From the NCBI GenBank assembly GCA_964649725.1, contig CAZYTM010000012.1:3781-67780 (forward strand): a DNA stretch of 64,000 nucleotides, given 5' to 3'. The position numbers and the translations under genes were made by a program. Source of the stretch: CAZYTM01 sp964649725 (lineage in GTDB: Bacteria; Desulfobacterota; Desulfuromonadia; Geobacterales; Geobacteraceae). Of the stretch, positions 40,692 through 49,966 are shown in pieces. Position 1 is the stretch's first letter. The number at the start of each line of letters is the position of its first letter. The notes beneath the pieces are model-generated. The model had not been told where the DNA came from and made no database searches. It saw nothing but the letters and a program-made list of their open reading frames with translations.

Positions 40692-41882
40692 CTAAGGCGT
40701 GGCAGCAGGCTGCAGGGTGATCTCGACCCGCCGGTTGGCAACCGCCATATCGGCCGGATAGAGAGGTGCAGCAGTACCGACACCGCTCGCCTCGACCGCT
40801 GTTGCCGGGAGCCCCCCCTTCTCCAGCAGATAATCCTTCAGCTGTCTGGCCATCTGTTCGGTCCCCTTGACATCCTCCTGCTTGGTCGGCTGACCGCTGC
40901 CATGGACCTTCACCATGGCGCGGTAGTCAGGATATTTCTTCAGCAGCCCGGCCAGCCCGGTCAGGATAGTCCCCCCCTCGGGGAGGAGCGTCGCCCCCTT
41001 GCTGGTCACCTTGAAAAAACTGCTGCGGGGGTAGAGCATTGTCAGCCGGTCATCGGCAAATCTGAGCAGATTGGCGATCTTTCCGGCATCGCTCAACATC
41101 TCGCGGGACCTTTCGCTGAGCCGCAGCTTTGCCTGGACATCGACGAACTCGGCCCCCTTCTGCGCGGAGAGGCTCTGCAATTCGTCACTGGTCCGTTTAT
41201 GGGCCGCGGTCATCGACTCGATCAACTTCTCCTTCTCCGTCAGAAGAGCTTTCAGTTCAGTCAGCTGCCGCTGCAGATCGGTTATTGTCCCCCCCCTGGC
41301 AGCCAGGTCACTGTTCAAACCGCTTATCTGCAGTGCCAGTGCGCTCTCCTGCGCAGCTTTGTCATTTTTCAGCTGCTCAATATCCTTGCCAAGTCGGGCC
41401 GCTTCGTCTCTCTTACTCGCCAGGTCGGCGCGAAGCCCCTCCTGGACCTGCGACAAGCGGTTGATTTCAGCATTCTTGTCATCGAATATCCTGATCTTCC
41501 CCTTGACATCGCTTATCAACCGCTCAAGCCGACCCTTTTCCTGCTCCTGATCGAGCTTCCCCAGGCGGGAAGCGACCACTCCGGCATGCAGTTCAGCCAT
41601 CGCCGCATAGTAGCGGACCGTAGGTTCGGCACTCTTCTCCAGTTTCCCCCAGCTCAGGTTCTTTCTGTACTCATTATCCGCATTGCGCAGATAGTTCTGC
41701 GCCACCAGGATGTCATCGATAAAGGGCTTGGTCTCATCCCCGCGGGCCAGCAGTCTCTCTATGGCCCCCCTGGCCGTCTCATAGTATTCCGGCATCTTGA
41801 TATTGTCGGCAGCGGCAGCGACGCCAGCCATTATGGCACTGCATAACAGTGCCAGGGAAAGGTGGATAACTCTGTTCTTCAT
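40692..41882 (-). CDS. OmpA-family outer-membrane/peptidoglycan protein with coiled-coil
   Basis: 396 residues: signal peptide (about 5-24), a helical domain, a long coiled-coil (about 130-250: EKGRLERLISDVKGKIR ... LTELKALLTEKEKLIESM) and a C-terminal OmpA peptidoglycan-binding domain (about 290-390, ending VANRRVEITL). It likely bridges outer membrane and cell wall. It overlaps the preceding small periplasmic protein gene by 4 nt. Resembles YfiO/CpoB- or PspA-like scaffold proteins in layout but not in family. Confidence 0.87.
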   Translation of the reverse strand: MKNRVIHLSLALLCSAIMAGVAAAADNIKMPEYYETARGAIERLLARGDETKPFIDDILVAQNYLRNADNEYRKNLSWGKLEKSAEPTVRYYAAMAELHAGVVASRLGKLDQEQEKGRLERLISDVKGKIRIFDDKNAEINRLSQVQEGLRADLASKRDEAARLGKDIEQLKNDKAAQESALALQISGLNSDLAARGGTITDLQRQLTELKALLTEKEKLIESMTAAHKRTSDELQSLSAQKGAEFVDVQAKLRLSERSREMLSDAGKIANLLRFADDRLTMLYPRSSFFKVTSKGATLLPEGGTILTGLAGLLKKYPDYRAMVKVHGSGQPTKQEDVKGTEQMARQLKDYLLEKGGLPATAVEASGVGTAAPLYPADMAVANRRVEITLQPAATP

Positions 41883-42271
41883 TGGCCATCCCCTTTCCCG
41901 GCCAGTATAGCCGCCAGTCGCGCCTCCACCCTGGTCAATTCGGTTCTGCTCGCGGCAGTCGCTTTCGCCGCCTCCCGCTCCTCGGCCTGGACAGCCGCCA
42001 GAACGGCCTGGATGCCGGCCATCTCCACCGCCTCCTTGGTAGCCTTTTCATCACCCGCCTTGAGCCCCTCCTGGGCGGCGCTGATACTTCTGGCAGCCGC
42101 TTCTATCGTCTCTTTGGCAAACTCACCCGCTTTTGTCTGGGGGAGCTTTTCCACCATCTCCTTGACCTGCCGGTATTTCTCCATGGTTGCAGGGGTGACC
42201 CCCCCTTCCGCTGCAACCAGAACCGGCCATGCGAGGAGCGCAACCAGCAGCGCCGAGCCAATCCGTAACAT
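41879..42271 (-). CDS. Small exported helical protein, partner of the OmpA-family protein
   Basis: 130 residues from the ATG at 42269-42271, with GAGGAAAGGAG ahead. A signal peptide (about 4-21, VLVAA-EG) precedes an all-helical, Ala/Glu/Lys-rich chain with heptad patterns, for example GEFAKETIEAAARSISAAQEG. No family is recognised. Its stop overlaps the start of the OmpA-family gene (ATGA), so the two proteins are probably made together and may interact in the periplasm. A longer upstream start was rejected. Confidence 0.72.
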   Translation of the reverse strand: MLRIGSALLVALLAWPVLVAAEGGVTPATMEKYRQVKEMVEKLPQTKAGEFAKETIEAAARSISAAQEGLKAGDEKATKEAVEMAGIQAVLAAVQAEEREAAKATAASRTELTRVEARLAAILAGKGDGQ

Positions 42272-42531
42272 AACTTCTCCTTTCCTCTGCTGATAATCCG
42301 CTGCAACTCTCAAAGTCACAGAGCAATGATACACATATTTGCCGTTCCTTCAACCCTTTTGACAATCTCTTGGCAACAGCGCCGCTTCTGCGCAGATGAA
42401 AATATAATAATTACCGGTATATTCTAAAACGCTGTATTTTTTTCAACTTTTTGTTATTATATCGAGTGGTATTACCCTGCCAGCAGCATATAAAAACAGT
42501 GTCATTGCAGCAGCTATCGCCCGGAGGTCGC

Positions 42532-44772
42532 ATGTCCAAAAAGCTCTCCATCAAGATCGTCGGCGTTCTCATCCTGGTGATGATCGTCATAATGTCTATC
42601 TTCACCCTCTATTTCATCAAGTCGCGCAGCGCCAACATCGAATCGGAACTGCTCGCCCGGGGGCGGATCGAGGCGCTGACCGGTGCCAAGCTGATGGAGC
42701 AGATCCTTGAAGAGGCGATAGCGAGCGGCAGGTTCAGCAAGGAAGATATCTTTGACGAGCGCTACCAGCCGATCCCCAATACCGACCCGCAGAAGTACCA
42801 TACCAGATACGATGCCTACCTGGACAAGACGATCCTGGAACTGGAGGACGAATTCCTCAAGGACGAGCAGGTGGTCTTCGCTGTACTGGTCGACCGGAAC
42901 GGTTATCTGCCGACCCACAACAGCAAATATTCCAAACCTTTGACCGGCGACAAGGAGAAGGACAAGGTCGGCAACCGGACCAAGCGGCTCTTTAACGACG
43001 AAGTGGGGATAACTGCCGCCCGCAACCAGCAGGAGCTCTTGAAACAGGTCTATGCCCGGGATACCGGGGAGATGATGTGGGATATCTCGGCACCGGTCTT
43101 TGTCCAGGGTAAACATTGGGGGAGTTTCCGCATCGGTTTCTCCATGGCCAAGACGGTGCAGAAGATCGCCGAACTACGGATGCAGATCATCGGTGCCATG
43201 CTGCTGATGCTTATCATCACCTCCCTCACCATCATGTTTGTCGTTACCCTGCTGGTCCGGCCGCTCAACATGCTTACCGAGACCGCCCGGCGGATTGCTG
43301 ACGGCAACCTGGACGAGAAGATCCCGGTGCTGAGCAATGACGAGATCGGTGCCCTGGCAGAAGCTTTCAACCGGATGACCAGCGAGATAGTCACCAACCT
43401 AAAGGGGGAGATCGAGCGGAGTTCCCGCCTCATCTCCACCATCAAGGATGCCATCGGCCACCTCTCCAGCGCTGCCAAGGAGATGCTGGCGATCAGCGCC
43501 CAGCAGTCGTCCGGCGCCACGGAACAGGCGACTGCCGTGCAGCAGCTCTCCACCACCTCCCAGGAGGTAGCCATAACCGCCAAGCAGATAGCCGACAATG
43601 CCGTATCAGTAGAGAGCATGGCTGAATCGACCAATCAGAGCTGCACGACCGGTACCGCTGACATGCGCAATGCCATCGACGGGATGACCAGACTGCGGGC
43701 CCAGGTGCAAAGCATAGCCAGCAGCATGCTGCAACTGGGTGACAACAGTCAGAAGATCGGCGGCATCGTCGAGATCATCGACGAGATCAGCGATCAGACC
43801 AACCTGCTGGCGCTCAATGCGGCGATCGAAGCGGCCGGTGCCGGTGAGGCGGGGAAAAGGTTCGCCATTGTCGCCCAGGAGGTGAAACGTCTGGCCGAGC
43901 GGACCGTCGAAGCGACCAGGCAGATCCGCGGGCTGATCGACGAGATCCAGAAGGCTACCAACAGTACCATCATGGTGACCGAAGAGGGGACCAAGGCGGT
44001 CGATACCGCTTCGGCACAGGTGGACAAGGTGCAGCAGTCTTTCGGCACCATCATCGGCATGGTGGAGGGGACTGCCATGTCTGCCAAGGAGATAACCCTG
44101 TCGACCCAGCAGCAGACCTCGGCCTGCGAACAGATGGCCGAGACCATGAGCGAGGTGCGGGACGTGGCGCAGCAGGTGGCAGGCAGCGCCAATGAGACCG
44201 AACGCTCCATTGCCGAGATCATGGAGTTGACAGAGACCCTGCGGGATCTGATCGAGGAAGAGTTGGCGGCCAAAGGGAAGAACGAGGCGCTGGCCGGCGC
44301 CCGCCTGATGGAGCAGGTCCTCACCGAAGCGGTCAATAGCCACCGCTTCACCATGGATGAGATATTTGACGAGAATTATCTGCCGATCCCCGGTACCGAC
44401 CCGCAGAAATACCATACCCGCTATGACGAATACCTGGACAGTGTCATCCTCTCCCTGGAAGACGAATTCCTGGAGAAGGACCACCATGTCATGTTCGCCG
44501 TGCTGGTCGACCGGAACGGCTATCTGCCGACCCACAACAGCAGATATTCCCAACCCCTCACCGGCGATCGGGAGAAGGACAAGATCGGCAACAGGAGCAA
44601 ACGGATCTTCAACGACAAGGTGGGGCTGGCTGCGGCCCGCAACCGCCAGGAGCTATTGGTGCAGATGTATACCAGGGATACCGGGGAGAAGATGTGGGAC
44701 ATCTCGGCGCCGGTCTATGTAAACGGCAGGCACTGGGGGGGGTTCCGGATCGGTTATTCTATCGACAGCTGA
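42532..44772 (+). CDS. Methyl-accepting chemotaxis protein with duplicated sensor domain
   Basis: 746 residues from the ATG at 42532 (CGGAGGTCGC upstream). TM1 at about 7-29, a periplasmic sensor domain (about 36-205) and TM2 at about 217-242, then a HAMP domain and a standard MCP signalling domain with the hairpin tip DEISDQTNLLALNAAIEAA. Unusually, residues 575-746 repeat the sensor domain: the segments TDPQKYHTRYD, FAVLVDRNGYLPTHNS and MWDISAPV occur in both copies. The C-terminal copy lies on the cytoplasmic side. It is an intact in-frame gene with normal codon use. A sigma-54-dependent regulator gene follows convergently. Confidence 0.93.
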   Translation: MSKKLSIKIVGVLILVMIVIMSIFTLYFIKSRSANIESELLARGRIEALTGAKLMEQILEEAIASGRFSKEDIFDERYQPIPNTDPQKYHTRYDAYLDKTILELEDEFLKDEQVVFAVLVDRNGYLPTHNSKYSKPLTGDKEKDKVGNRTKRLFNDEVGITAARNQQELLKQVYARDTGEMMWDISAPVFVQGKHWGSFRIGFSMAKTVQKIAELRMQIIGAMLLMLIITSLTIMFVVTLLVRPLNMLTETARRIADGNLDEKIPVLSNDEIGALAEAFNRMTSEIVTNLKGEIERSSRLISTIKDAIGHLSSAAKEMLAISAQQSSGATEQATAVQQLSTTSQEVAITAKQIADNAVSVESMAESTNQSCTTGTADMRNAIDGMTRLRAQVQSIASSMLQLGDNSQKIGGIVEIIDEISDQTNLLALNAAIEAAGAGEAGKRFAIVAQEVKRLAERTVEATRQIRGLIDEIQKATNSTIMVTEEGTKAVDTASAQVDKVQQSFGTIIGMVEGTAMSAKEITLSTQQQTSACEQMAETMSEVRDVAQQVAGSANETERSIAEIMELTETLRDLIEEELAAKGKNEALAGARLMEQVLTEAVNSHRFTMDEIFDENYLPIPGTDPQKYHTRYDEYLDSVILSLEDEFLEKDHHVMFAVLVDRNGYLPTHNSRYSQPLTGDREKDKIGNRSKRIFNDKVGLAAARNRQELLVQMYTRDTGEKMWDISAPVYVNGRHWGGFRIGYSIDS

Positions 44773-44788
44773 CAGCTGGAGCCTCAAC

Positions 44789-46165
44789 TCATTTCTTCAG
44801 ATCGATCCGGTAGCTCTTGATCTTCCGGTGCAGATTACTCCGCTCCAGTTCGATCGCCTCGGCTGTCTTGCTGATGTTCCAGTCATGCTCTTCCAGCTTT
44901 TGCAGGATGAATTCCTTCTCAAACTCTTCCCGGGCCTCCCGCAGGGTGCTCAACTCCAGCACGCTGTCGAGTCTGGAGCCCCCCACCTCGCGATGGCTAT
45001 CACGGCCTGCCAGTGACTCGGGAAGCTCGGCCGCACCGATGGTACGACCGCCGGTCATGATTACCAGCCGCTCCATGATATTCTTCAACTCCCGTACATT
45101 CCCCGGCCATTCATAATGCTGCAGCAGTTCCATGGCATCCGGCAGGATGACCTTCTGCTCCCGTCCGTCACGACGGCAGAACTTATCCAGATAATAGGCT
45201 GCAAGCAGAGGGATGTCAGCACGTCTCTCCCGCAAAGGTGGCACAGTAAAAGGGACCACATTAAGCCGGTAGAAAAGGTCCTCGCGGAAATTGCCGGCCC
45301 GGATCTCCTCGTCGAGCAGCTTGTTGGTAGCAGCCACCACCCGGACATCGACCTCTACGGTCCTGGTCCCCCCTACCCTTTCGAACTTCTTCTCCTGCAG
45401 GATACGAAGCACCTTGGCCTGGGTCTTGAGCGACATGTCACCGATCTCATCGAGGAAGATCGTCCCGCCGTCCGCCAGGTCGAACTTCCCTTTCTTCTGC
45501 GCCACTGCTCCGGTAAAGGCGCCTCGCTCATGACCAAACAGCTCGCTTTCGATCAGCTCTTCCGGAATAGCGGCGCAGTTCACCTCGACGAACGGGCGGT
45601 TCTGTCGCTGACTGTAGGTATGGATGGCACTGGCCACCAGCTCCTTGCCGGTACCGTTCTCCCCGGTTATCAACACCGAAGCGCCGGTGGGGGCGACCAG
45701 CCTGATCTGTTCCTGCAGCTTGAGCATGGCCGGGGTAGCGCCGATCATCTGCTGATCGTGCAGCACCATACCCCGCAGAGAGTCGTTCTCCTCCTTCAGC
45801 TTGCTCATGCCGAGGGCATTCTTCACCGTGATCAGCAATTTTTCCAGGGAGAGCGGCTTTTCCACAAAGTCGTAGGCGCCAAGTTTGGTCGATTTGACCG
45901 CGGTTTCGATGGTGCCGTGGCCGGACATCATCACCACGACAAGGGGAGGGTAGAGCTCCTTCAATCTCTTCAGTGTCTTCAGACCGTCCTGCCGCGGCAT
46001 CCATATATCGAGCAGGACCAGGTCAGGAAGCTCCTTCTGTGCCATGCTGAGCGCCTCGACACCGTCAACTGCCAGGAGCGTCCTGTAACCCTCGTCCTCG
46101 AGTATCCCGGCCAGGGAGGCGCGGATGCTCTCTTCATCATCGACAACCAGAATGGTAGCGCTCAT
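44789..46165 (-). CDS. NtrC-family sigma-54-dependent response regulator
   Basis: 458 residues: receiver domain with phosphoacceptor D53 (LVLLDIWMP), AAA+ domain with Walker A GENGTGKE (about 168), the sigma-54-contacting GAFTGA loop (215-220) and a C-terminal Fis-type helix-turn-helix (about 418-455, AIELERSNLHRKIKSY). It resembles NtrX and related nitrogen- or stress-sensing activators. Phosphorylation would let it open sigma-54 promoters, aided by IHF. Its histidine kinase is not next to it; the MCP and aminotransferase genes flank it. Confidence 0.94.
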   Translation of the reverse strand: MSATILVVDDEESIRASLAGILEDEGYRTLLAVDGVEALSMAQKELPDLVLLDIWMPRQDGLKTLKRLKELYPPLVVVMMSGHGTIETAVKSTKLGAYDFVEKPLSLEKLLITVKNALGMSKLKEENDSLRGMVLHDQQMIGATPAMLKLQEQIRLVAPTGASVLITGENGTGKELVASAIHTYSQRQNRPFVEVNCAAIPEELIESELFGHERGAFTGAVAQKKGKFDLADGGTIFLDEIGDMSLKTQAKVLRILQEKKFERVGGTRTVEVDVRVVAATNKLLDEEIRAGNFREDLFYRLNVVPFTVPPLRERRADIPLLAAYYLDKFCRRDGREQKVILPDAMELLQHYEWPGNVRELKNIMERLVIMTGGRTIGAAELPESLAGRDSHREVGGSRLDSVLELSTLREAREEFEKEFILQKLEEHDWNISKTAEAIELERSNLHRKIKSYRIDLKK

Positions 46166-46195
46166 CGGTCCGATCCTGTCCGTAATCCGCTGCTG

Positions 46196-47389
46196 TCAGC
46201 CATCTATCCCCAGCTCCCGGGCAAGATTCCGCCAGGCCGGCAGACTCCTCTCGATCATCTTCTGGTCGACACAGTAGGCGATACGAAAATAGCCGGGGGC
46301 GCCGAATCCGGCCCCGGGGACAAGCAGCAGGTTGTGCTGTTGGGCCAGACGGACAAATTCCAGGTCATCGGCCAGTGGTGACTTGGGGAAGAGATAGAAT
46401 GCCCCGTCCGGTTTGACCGCCTGGAACCCCATACCGGTCAAGGCTTTGTAGAGTATGTCGCGCTTTTTCCGGTATTCGGCGATGTTCACCGATACCCGCT
46501 GCAGTTTGGTCACCAGTCGCTGCATCAGTGCTGGCGCATTGACAAAGCCTAGCACCCGGTTGCAGAAGACCGCACCTTCGATGAACTTCCCCACCTCCTG
46601 CATGCCGGGATTGGCAGCCAGATAGCCGATCCGCTCTCCAGGGAGCGCCAGGTCCTTGCTGTGAGAGGTGACTATCACCGAGGTATCGACATAGGGGAAG
46701 ATATTCGGCACCTGCTTGCCGTCATAGGCGATGCGGGAATAAGGCTCATCGGAGATGACATAGATCTGCCGCTCCAGCTCCCGCTCCTTGAGCCGCACCA
46801 TGTCGCCTAGCGCCTCCAGCGTCTCGGCCGGGTAGATAACGCCGGTAGGGTTGTTGGGGGAACAGATGATGATCGCCCTGGTTTTGTGATTGATCGCCGC
46901 AGCTATGGCCGGGATATCGAGCTGGAAGGTCTCCCGGTCGGTCCAGACTTCACGGGGGACGCCACCATGGTTGTCGATATAGAACTTGTATTCGACAAAG
47001 TAAGGGGTGAGGATGATCACCTCTTCGCCAGGGTTGAGGATGGTCTTGAGGACCACGTTGAGAGCACCGCCGGCGCCGCAGGTCATGATCACATGGCTGC
47101 TGTTGACCGGTAGTGCTGATGCCTCGGCAAGTACCTCGGCAACTGCGGCGCGGGTCTCCTCATAGCCGGCATTGTTCATATAGCGATGCATACCGGGGAG
47201 CGGGGACTTGGCCAGACGGAGCATTTCGGCGCGGAACTGCTCCGGCGGCTCCACGTCAGGATTGCCAAGAGTAAAATCGAATACCTTGTCGGCACCGTGC
47301 AGTTGGCGAAGCCGCTCCCCCTCCTCGAACATCTTCCTGATCCAGGAGGCGCGTTCGATGAATCCGGCAATTTTGGTGGCAATCGGCAT
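46196..47389 (-). CDS. Pyridoxal-phosphate aminotransferase (class I/II)
   Basis: 397 residues from the ATG at 47387-47389 (AGGAGCATGC ahead; a longer frame to 47488 was rejected). The PLP site is visible: CSPNNPTGVI, YVISDEPYSRI, and the Schiff-base lysine in VTSHSKDLALPGERIGY (about residue 232). The start FIERASWIRKMFEEGERL is typical of aspartate/aromatic aminotransferase-like enzymes. The substrate cannot be fixed; an amino acid (aspartate, aromatic or branched) is likely. It is 31 bp upstream of the NtrC-type gene, same strand. Confidence 0.9.
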   Translation of the reverse strand: MPIATKIAGFIERASWIRKMFEEGERLRQLHGADKVFDFTLGNPDVEPPEQFRAEMLRLAKSPLPGMHRYMNNAGYEETRAAVAEVLAEASALPVNSSHVIMTCGAGGALNVVLKTILNPGEEVIILTPYFVEYKFYIDNHGGVPREVWTDRETFQLDIPAIAAAINHKTRAIIICSPNNPTGVIYPAETLEALGDMVRLKERELERQIYVISDEPYSRIAYDGKQVPNIFPYVDTSVIVTSHSKDLALPGERIGYLAANPGMQEVGKFIEGAVFCNRVLGFVNAPALMQRLVTKLQRVSVNIAEYRKKRDILYKALTGMGFQAVKPDGAFYLFPKSPLADDLEFVRLAQQHNLLLVPGAGFGAPGYFRIAYCVDQKMIERSLPAWRNLARELGIDG

Positions 47390-47601
47390 GCTGCATGCTC
47401 CTCTTTGTCCTGCTCTGTTGATCTGATGACAATTCTGACAAGGCGCGGTTGCTACATTTGCCGGCCGGGGAGGGAGATTGAAGTTCATCTACCTTGTACC
47501 ATATTATCATCATCCGGCGCAAGGGGAAGCTGCCATGATAAAGCTAATTCACGCTGTATGCCGGTGCTGTTGAATATCCGTGCAGAGCGGGCGCCAGTGA
47601 C

Positions 47602-47628
47602 AAAAAAAGGGACCGGCATGCGGTCCCT
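47602..47628 (-). terminator. Intrinsic terminator of the Cys-rich protein gene
   Basis: On the minus strand AGGGACCG (47628-47621) and CGGTCCCT (47615-47608) form an 8-bp stem with a 5-nt loop (CATGC) followed by seven Ts (47608-47602). It lies 36 bp past the stop of the gene at 47664-48032. Confidence 0.9.
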
Positions 47629-47663
47629 CTCCTCTGCCGGTTATTGCCAGGCAGTCGCTATTT

Positions 47664-48032
47664 TCAGTTACCCTTCTTACTGCAGCAATCAGGGCTCTTC
47701 GCCGGCACCCTCTTCGGGCACTCCTTATTGGGGCAGTTGGCGCAGTCTACTGCCAGATTGCAATCCTTTTTCTTCGGGCAATCCTTGCTGGAGCATTTGG
47801 CACAATTGACTGCCGCTTTACCATCGGCATTCTGCGGCGATCTGGCGCAGCTGCAATCCTTTCCCACTTTGCAGCAACAGTCCTTACAATTCTTCGCACA
47901 GTCGGCACATTGGCAGGTGGCTGCTCCCTTGGTCTGGCCGGCATCGGCCGGCACCTGGGTGGTCACGGCGTTGGAGAGAATCGGAATAATCAGGGCCAGT
48001 AAGAATAACAGGGCGATGATCAGCTTGGTCAT
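47664..48032 (-). CDS. Exported cysteine-rich protein
   Basis: 122 residues from the ATG at 48030-48032 with AAAGGAG ahead. A signal peptide (about 1-22) is followed by about 85 residues containing 18 cysteines, many as CxxC or CC (CQCADC, DCCCK, DCSC, CAKC, DCANCPNKEC, DCCSKK). Lysine-rich spacers separate them. No family is recognised; the composition suggests metal binding or a redox or disulfide-dense surface protein. Its own promoter and terminator mark it as a single-gene unit. Confidence 0.78.
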   Translation of the reverse strand: MTKLIIALLFLLALIIPILSNAVTTQVPADAGQTKGAATCQCADCAKNCKDCCCKVGKDCSCARSPQNADGKAAVNCAKCSSKDCPKKKDCNLAVDCANCPNKECPKRVPAKSPDCCSKKGN

Positions 48033-48262
48033 GCAGATCTCCTTTGGCATTTATCTGGCACTGCTGCGCCTGTCTGCTTGGCAGACAACTGGGTTACAAT
48101 ACACACCCCTGCCGCGCTAGTCAATGGGAAATAGTTAATGCGCTGATTTGCCTGGCCAGATTGCTAGCCGCCATGGCAGGGGGATGTAATCCCCTGAAAC
48201 TGATGTAGACTTGATACAGAAGTTACGGGACGACTCGTCTTCCTGAAAAAAGGGGGCCTGAC

Positions 48263-49033
48263 ATGAACCATAACGCCACAATCGGCAAAGCAGCTGTCAA
48301 CTCCGGGCTGCCGCGGCTCGCCCTCTCGGCGCTGCTGCTCGCCATACTGGCCCTGCTCCTGCTGCTGACAGCCGGCACAGGGACCCGTCTCGGTCTCTGG
48401 CAATTCCGCACCGGTTTCACCATCCTGAAATATGGCGCGGCCTGCGGCGGTCTGGCCGGAGTGACAGCAGCCGCAGCCATCTTTATCTACCTGCGCCAGC
48501 GCCGCCTGCTCGGCACTATCCTGGCCCTTTCAGCTTTGACCGCCGGCATCATCGCGGTAGCCCTCCCCCTCTCCTGGAAATCGATCGCCCGCAAGGTCCC
48601 GCCGATCCATGATATTTCCACCGACACCAGCAATCCCCCCCTCTTCAGCGCTATCCTGCCGCTCCGCCAGGGGGCACCAAATCAGGCTGGATATGGCGGC
48701 CCCGCCATTGCTGCCAAGCAACAGGCCGCCTATCCTGACATCAAACCGCTGGTATTAGGCATGCCGCCCGGGGAGGCCTTCCCGCGGGCCGAAGCGACTG
48801 CCCGCGCCATGGGGTGGCAGATAATAGCCTCGGATGCCGGGCAAGGTCGCATCGAGGCGACCGCGACCACCTTCTGGTTCGGCTTTGTCGATGACGTGGT
48901 GATCCGCCTCACCCCGGCTGGCGAGCGTACCATCATCGATATCCGCTCTGTATCAAGGGTCGGCATCAGCGACGTCGGCACCAATGCGAAACGGATCAGG
49001 ACCTTTCTGCAGAAGCTTGCCGGGGGGAGATGA
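48263..49033 (+). CDS. DUF1499 membrane protein
   Basis: 256 residues. Three spans (about 20-42, 55-75, 85-103) precede a periplasmic DUF1499 domain (about 150-255) with its signatures YPDIKPL, FPRAEATARAMGW, FWFGFVDDVVIRL and IDIRSVSRVGISDVGTNAKRIR. The function of DUF1499 is unknown. It converges on a small membrane-protein gene. GGGGGCCTGAC lies before the ATG (no strong site). Confidence 0.82.
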   Translation: MNHNATIGKAAVNSGLPRLALSALLLAILALLLLLTAGTGTRLGLWQFRTGFTILKYGAACGGLAGVTAAAAIFIYLRQRRLLGTILALSALTAGIIAVALPLSWKSIARKVPPIHDISTDTSNPPLFSAILPLRQGAPNQAGYGGPAIAAKQQAAYPDIKPLVLGMPPGEAFPRAEATARAMGWQIIASDAGQGRIEATATTFWFGFVDDVVIRLTPAGERTIIDIRSVSRVGISDVGTNAKRIRTFLQKLAGGR

Positions 49034-49053
49034 CAGCTGCTCGATGCTTTTCT

Positions 49054-49455
49054 TCAGAACCATTCGCGGCGGAACTGGTCCCGGTATTTGCCGAGGATAT
49101 GCAGAGCCGCCAGGAATGGTATCAGGACGAGGATGGAGGTGGCGAGCAGGTACTCGATGCTCGGTATCTGCTCACCTTTACTGATATAATTTTCGACATT
49201 CCCCGGGCTAAGCCGGCCGATGGTTAAAACGAGCATAGTCAGCCAGAGCAGCCCGACCGCCAGTCGCCGCCCCCATTGCAGCATGCGGAAAAGACCGAGC
49301 GCGGTCAGGAGAAACAGGGTGCCCAGGACGATACAGGTCTCCAGCATCAACCCCCGCGTGGCGGCAAACAGATAACTGACTCCCCCCCCCAGACTGGCAG
49401 TTATCACCAGCAGCACGGTCCATTTCAATATCGGCTTGCTGCACTTAAGGATCAT
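49054..49455 (-). CDS. Small membrane protein
   Basis: 133 residues from the ATG at 49453-49455 (GGGGGAGGTT directly ahead; a GTG four codons earlier is possible). Three to four spans (about 12-32, 36-56, 65-82, 105-125). No family is recognised. It lies 24 bp downstream of the DUF2721 gene on the same strand. Confidence 0.68.
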   Translation of the reverse strand: MILKCSKPILKWTVLLVITASLGGGVSYLFAATRGLMLETCIVLGTLFLLTALGLFRMLQWGRRLAVGLLWLTMLVLTIGRLSPGNVENYISKGEQIPSIEYLLATSILVLIPFLAALHILGKYRDQFRREWF

Positions 49456-49479
49456 AACCTCCCCCACCTCCCCTGTCGG

Positions 49480-49920
49480 CTAGCGTGGTCCGATGCGCAG
49501 ACTCACGGTGCCGATGAATATCTCCCTGAGGAAACAGACCAGTCCGACTATCATCGCCAGCATGGCGAGGATGAAGAGGAGTGAGACCGGGATGGCGATG
49601 TTGAAGCGGAGGAAGTGGTCGAGGAAGAGAATCACTATCACCAGGCAGATGAGGATCGCCGCAGTTGTGCAGAAGGTGATGGCCCGCCCCACCAGCTTGG
49701 CACGACGAGACAGGATGGTGAGATGGAGATGGTGCTCCCTGAGCCGGTCCGGGCTCTCTGCCTCCAGCTTGGCCTCGATCACCCTGGCCCGGTCTATGAC
49801 CCGCGACAGCCGGTTGGTCATCACCGACAGCATCGCGCCGATGGCGGTGAGGAGAAAGACCGGTGCCACAGCCAGCTGAATGACATGGGCGATATCATTT
49901 ATCTTGAATAAATCGTTCAT
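49480..49920 (-). CDS. DUF2721 membrane protein
   Basis: 146 residues matching DUF2721: IQLAVAPVFLLTAIGAMLSVMTNRLSRVIDRARVIE, a charged cytoplasmic loop, and two C-terminal spans (about 83-101, 110-130). The family's function is unknown. It sits first in a pair with the small membrane protein downstream. Confidence 0.85.
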   Translation of the reverse strand: MNDLFKINDIAHVIQLAVAPVFLLTAIGAMLSVMTNRLSRVIDRARVIEAKLEAESPDRLREHHLHLTILSRRAKLVGRAITFCTTAAILICLVIVILFLDHFLRFNIAIPVSLLFILAMLAMIVGLVCFLREIFIGTVSLRIGPR

Positions 49921-49966
49921 TGCAATACTCCGGAAGAATGATCCTGCCGCTCAAGCAAGGACAAAT

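Noticed and set aside
42371..42385. TGGCAACAGCGCCGC upstream of the chemoreceptor has GG and GC at sigma-54 spacing.
   Set aside because: The -12 side is CCGC rather than TTGC and the match is weak; without a bound site or transcript start it is not supported.
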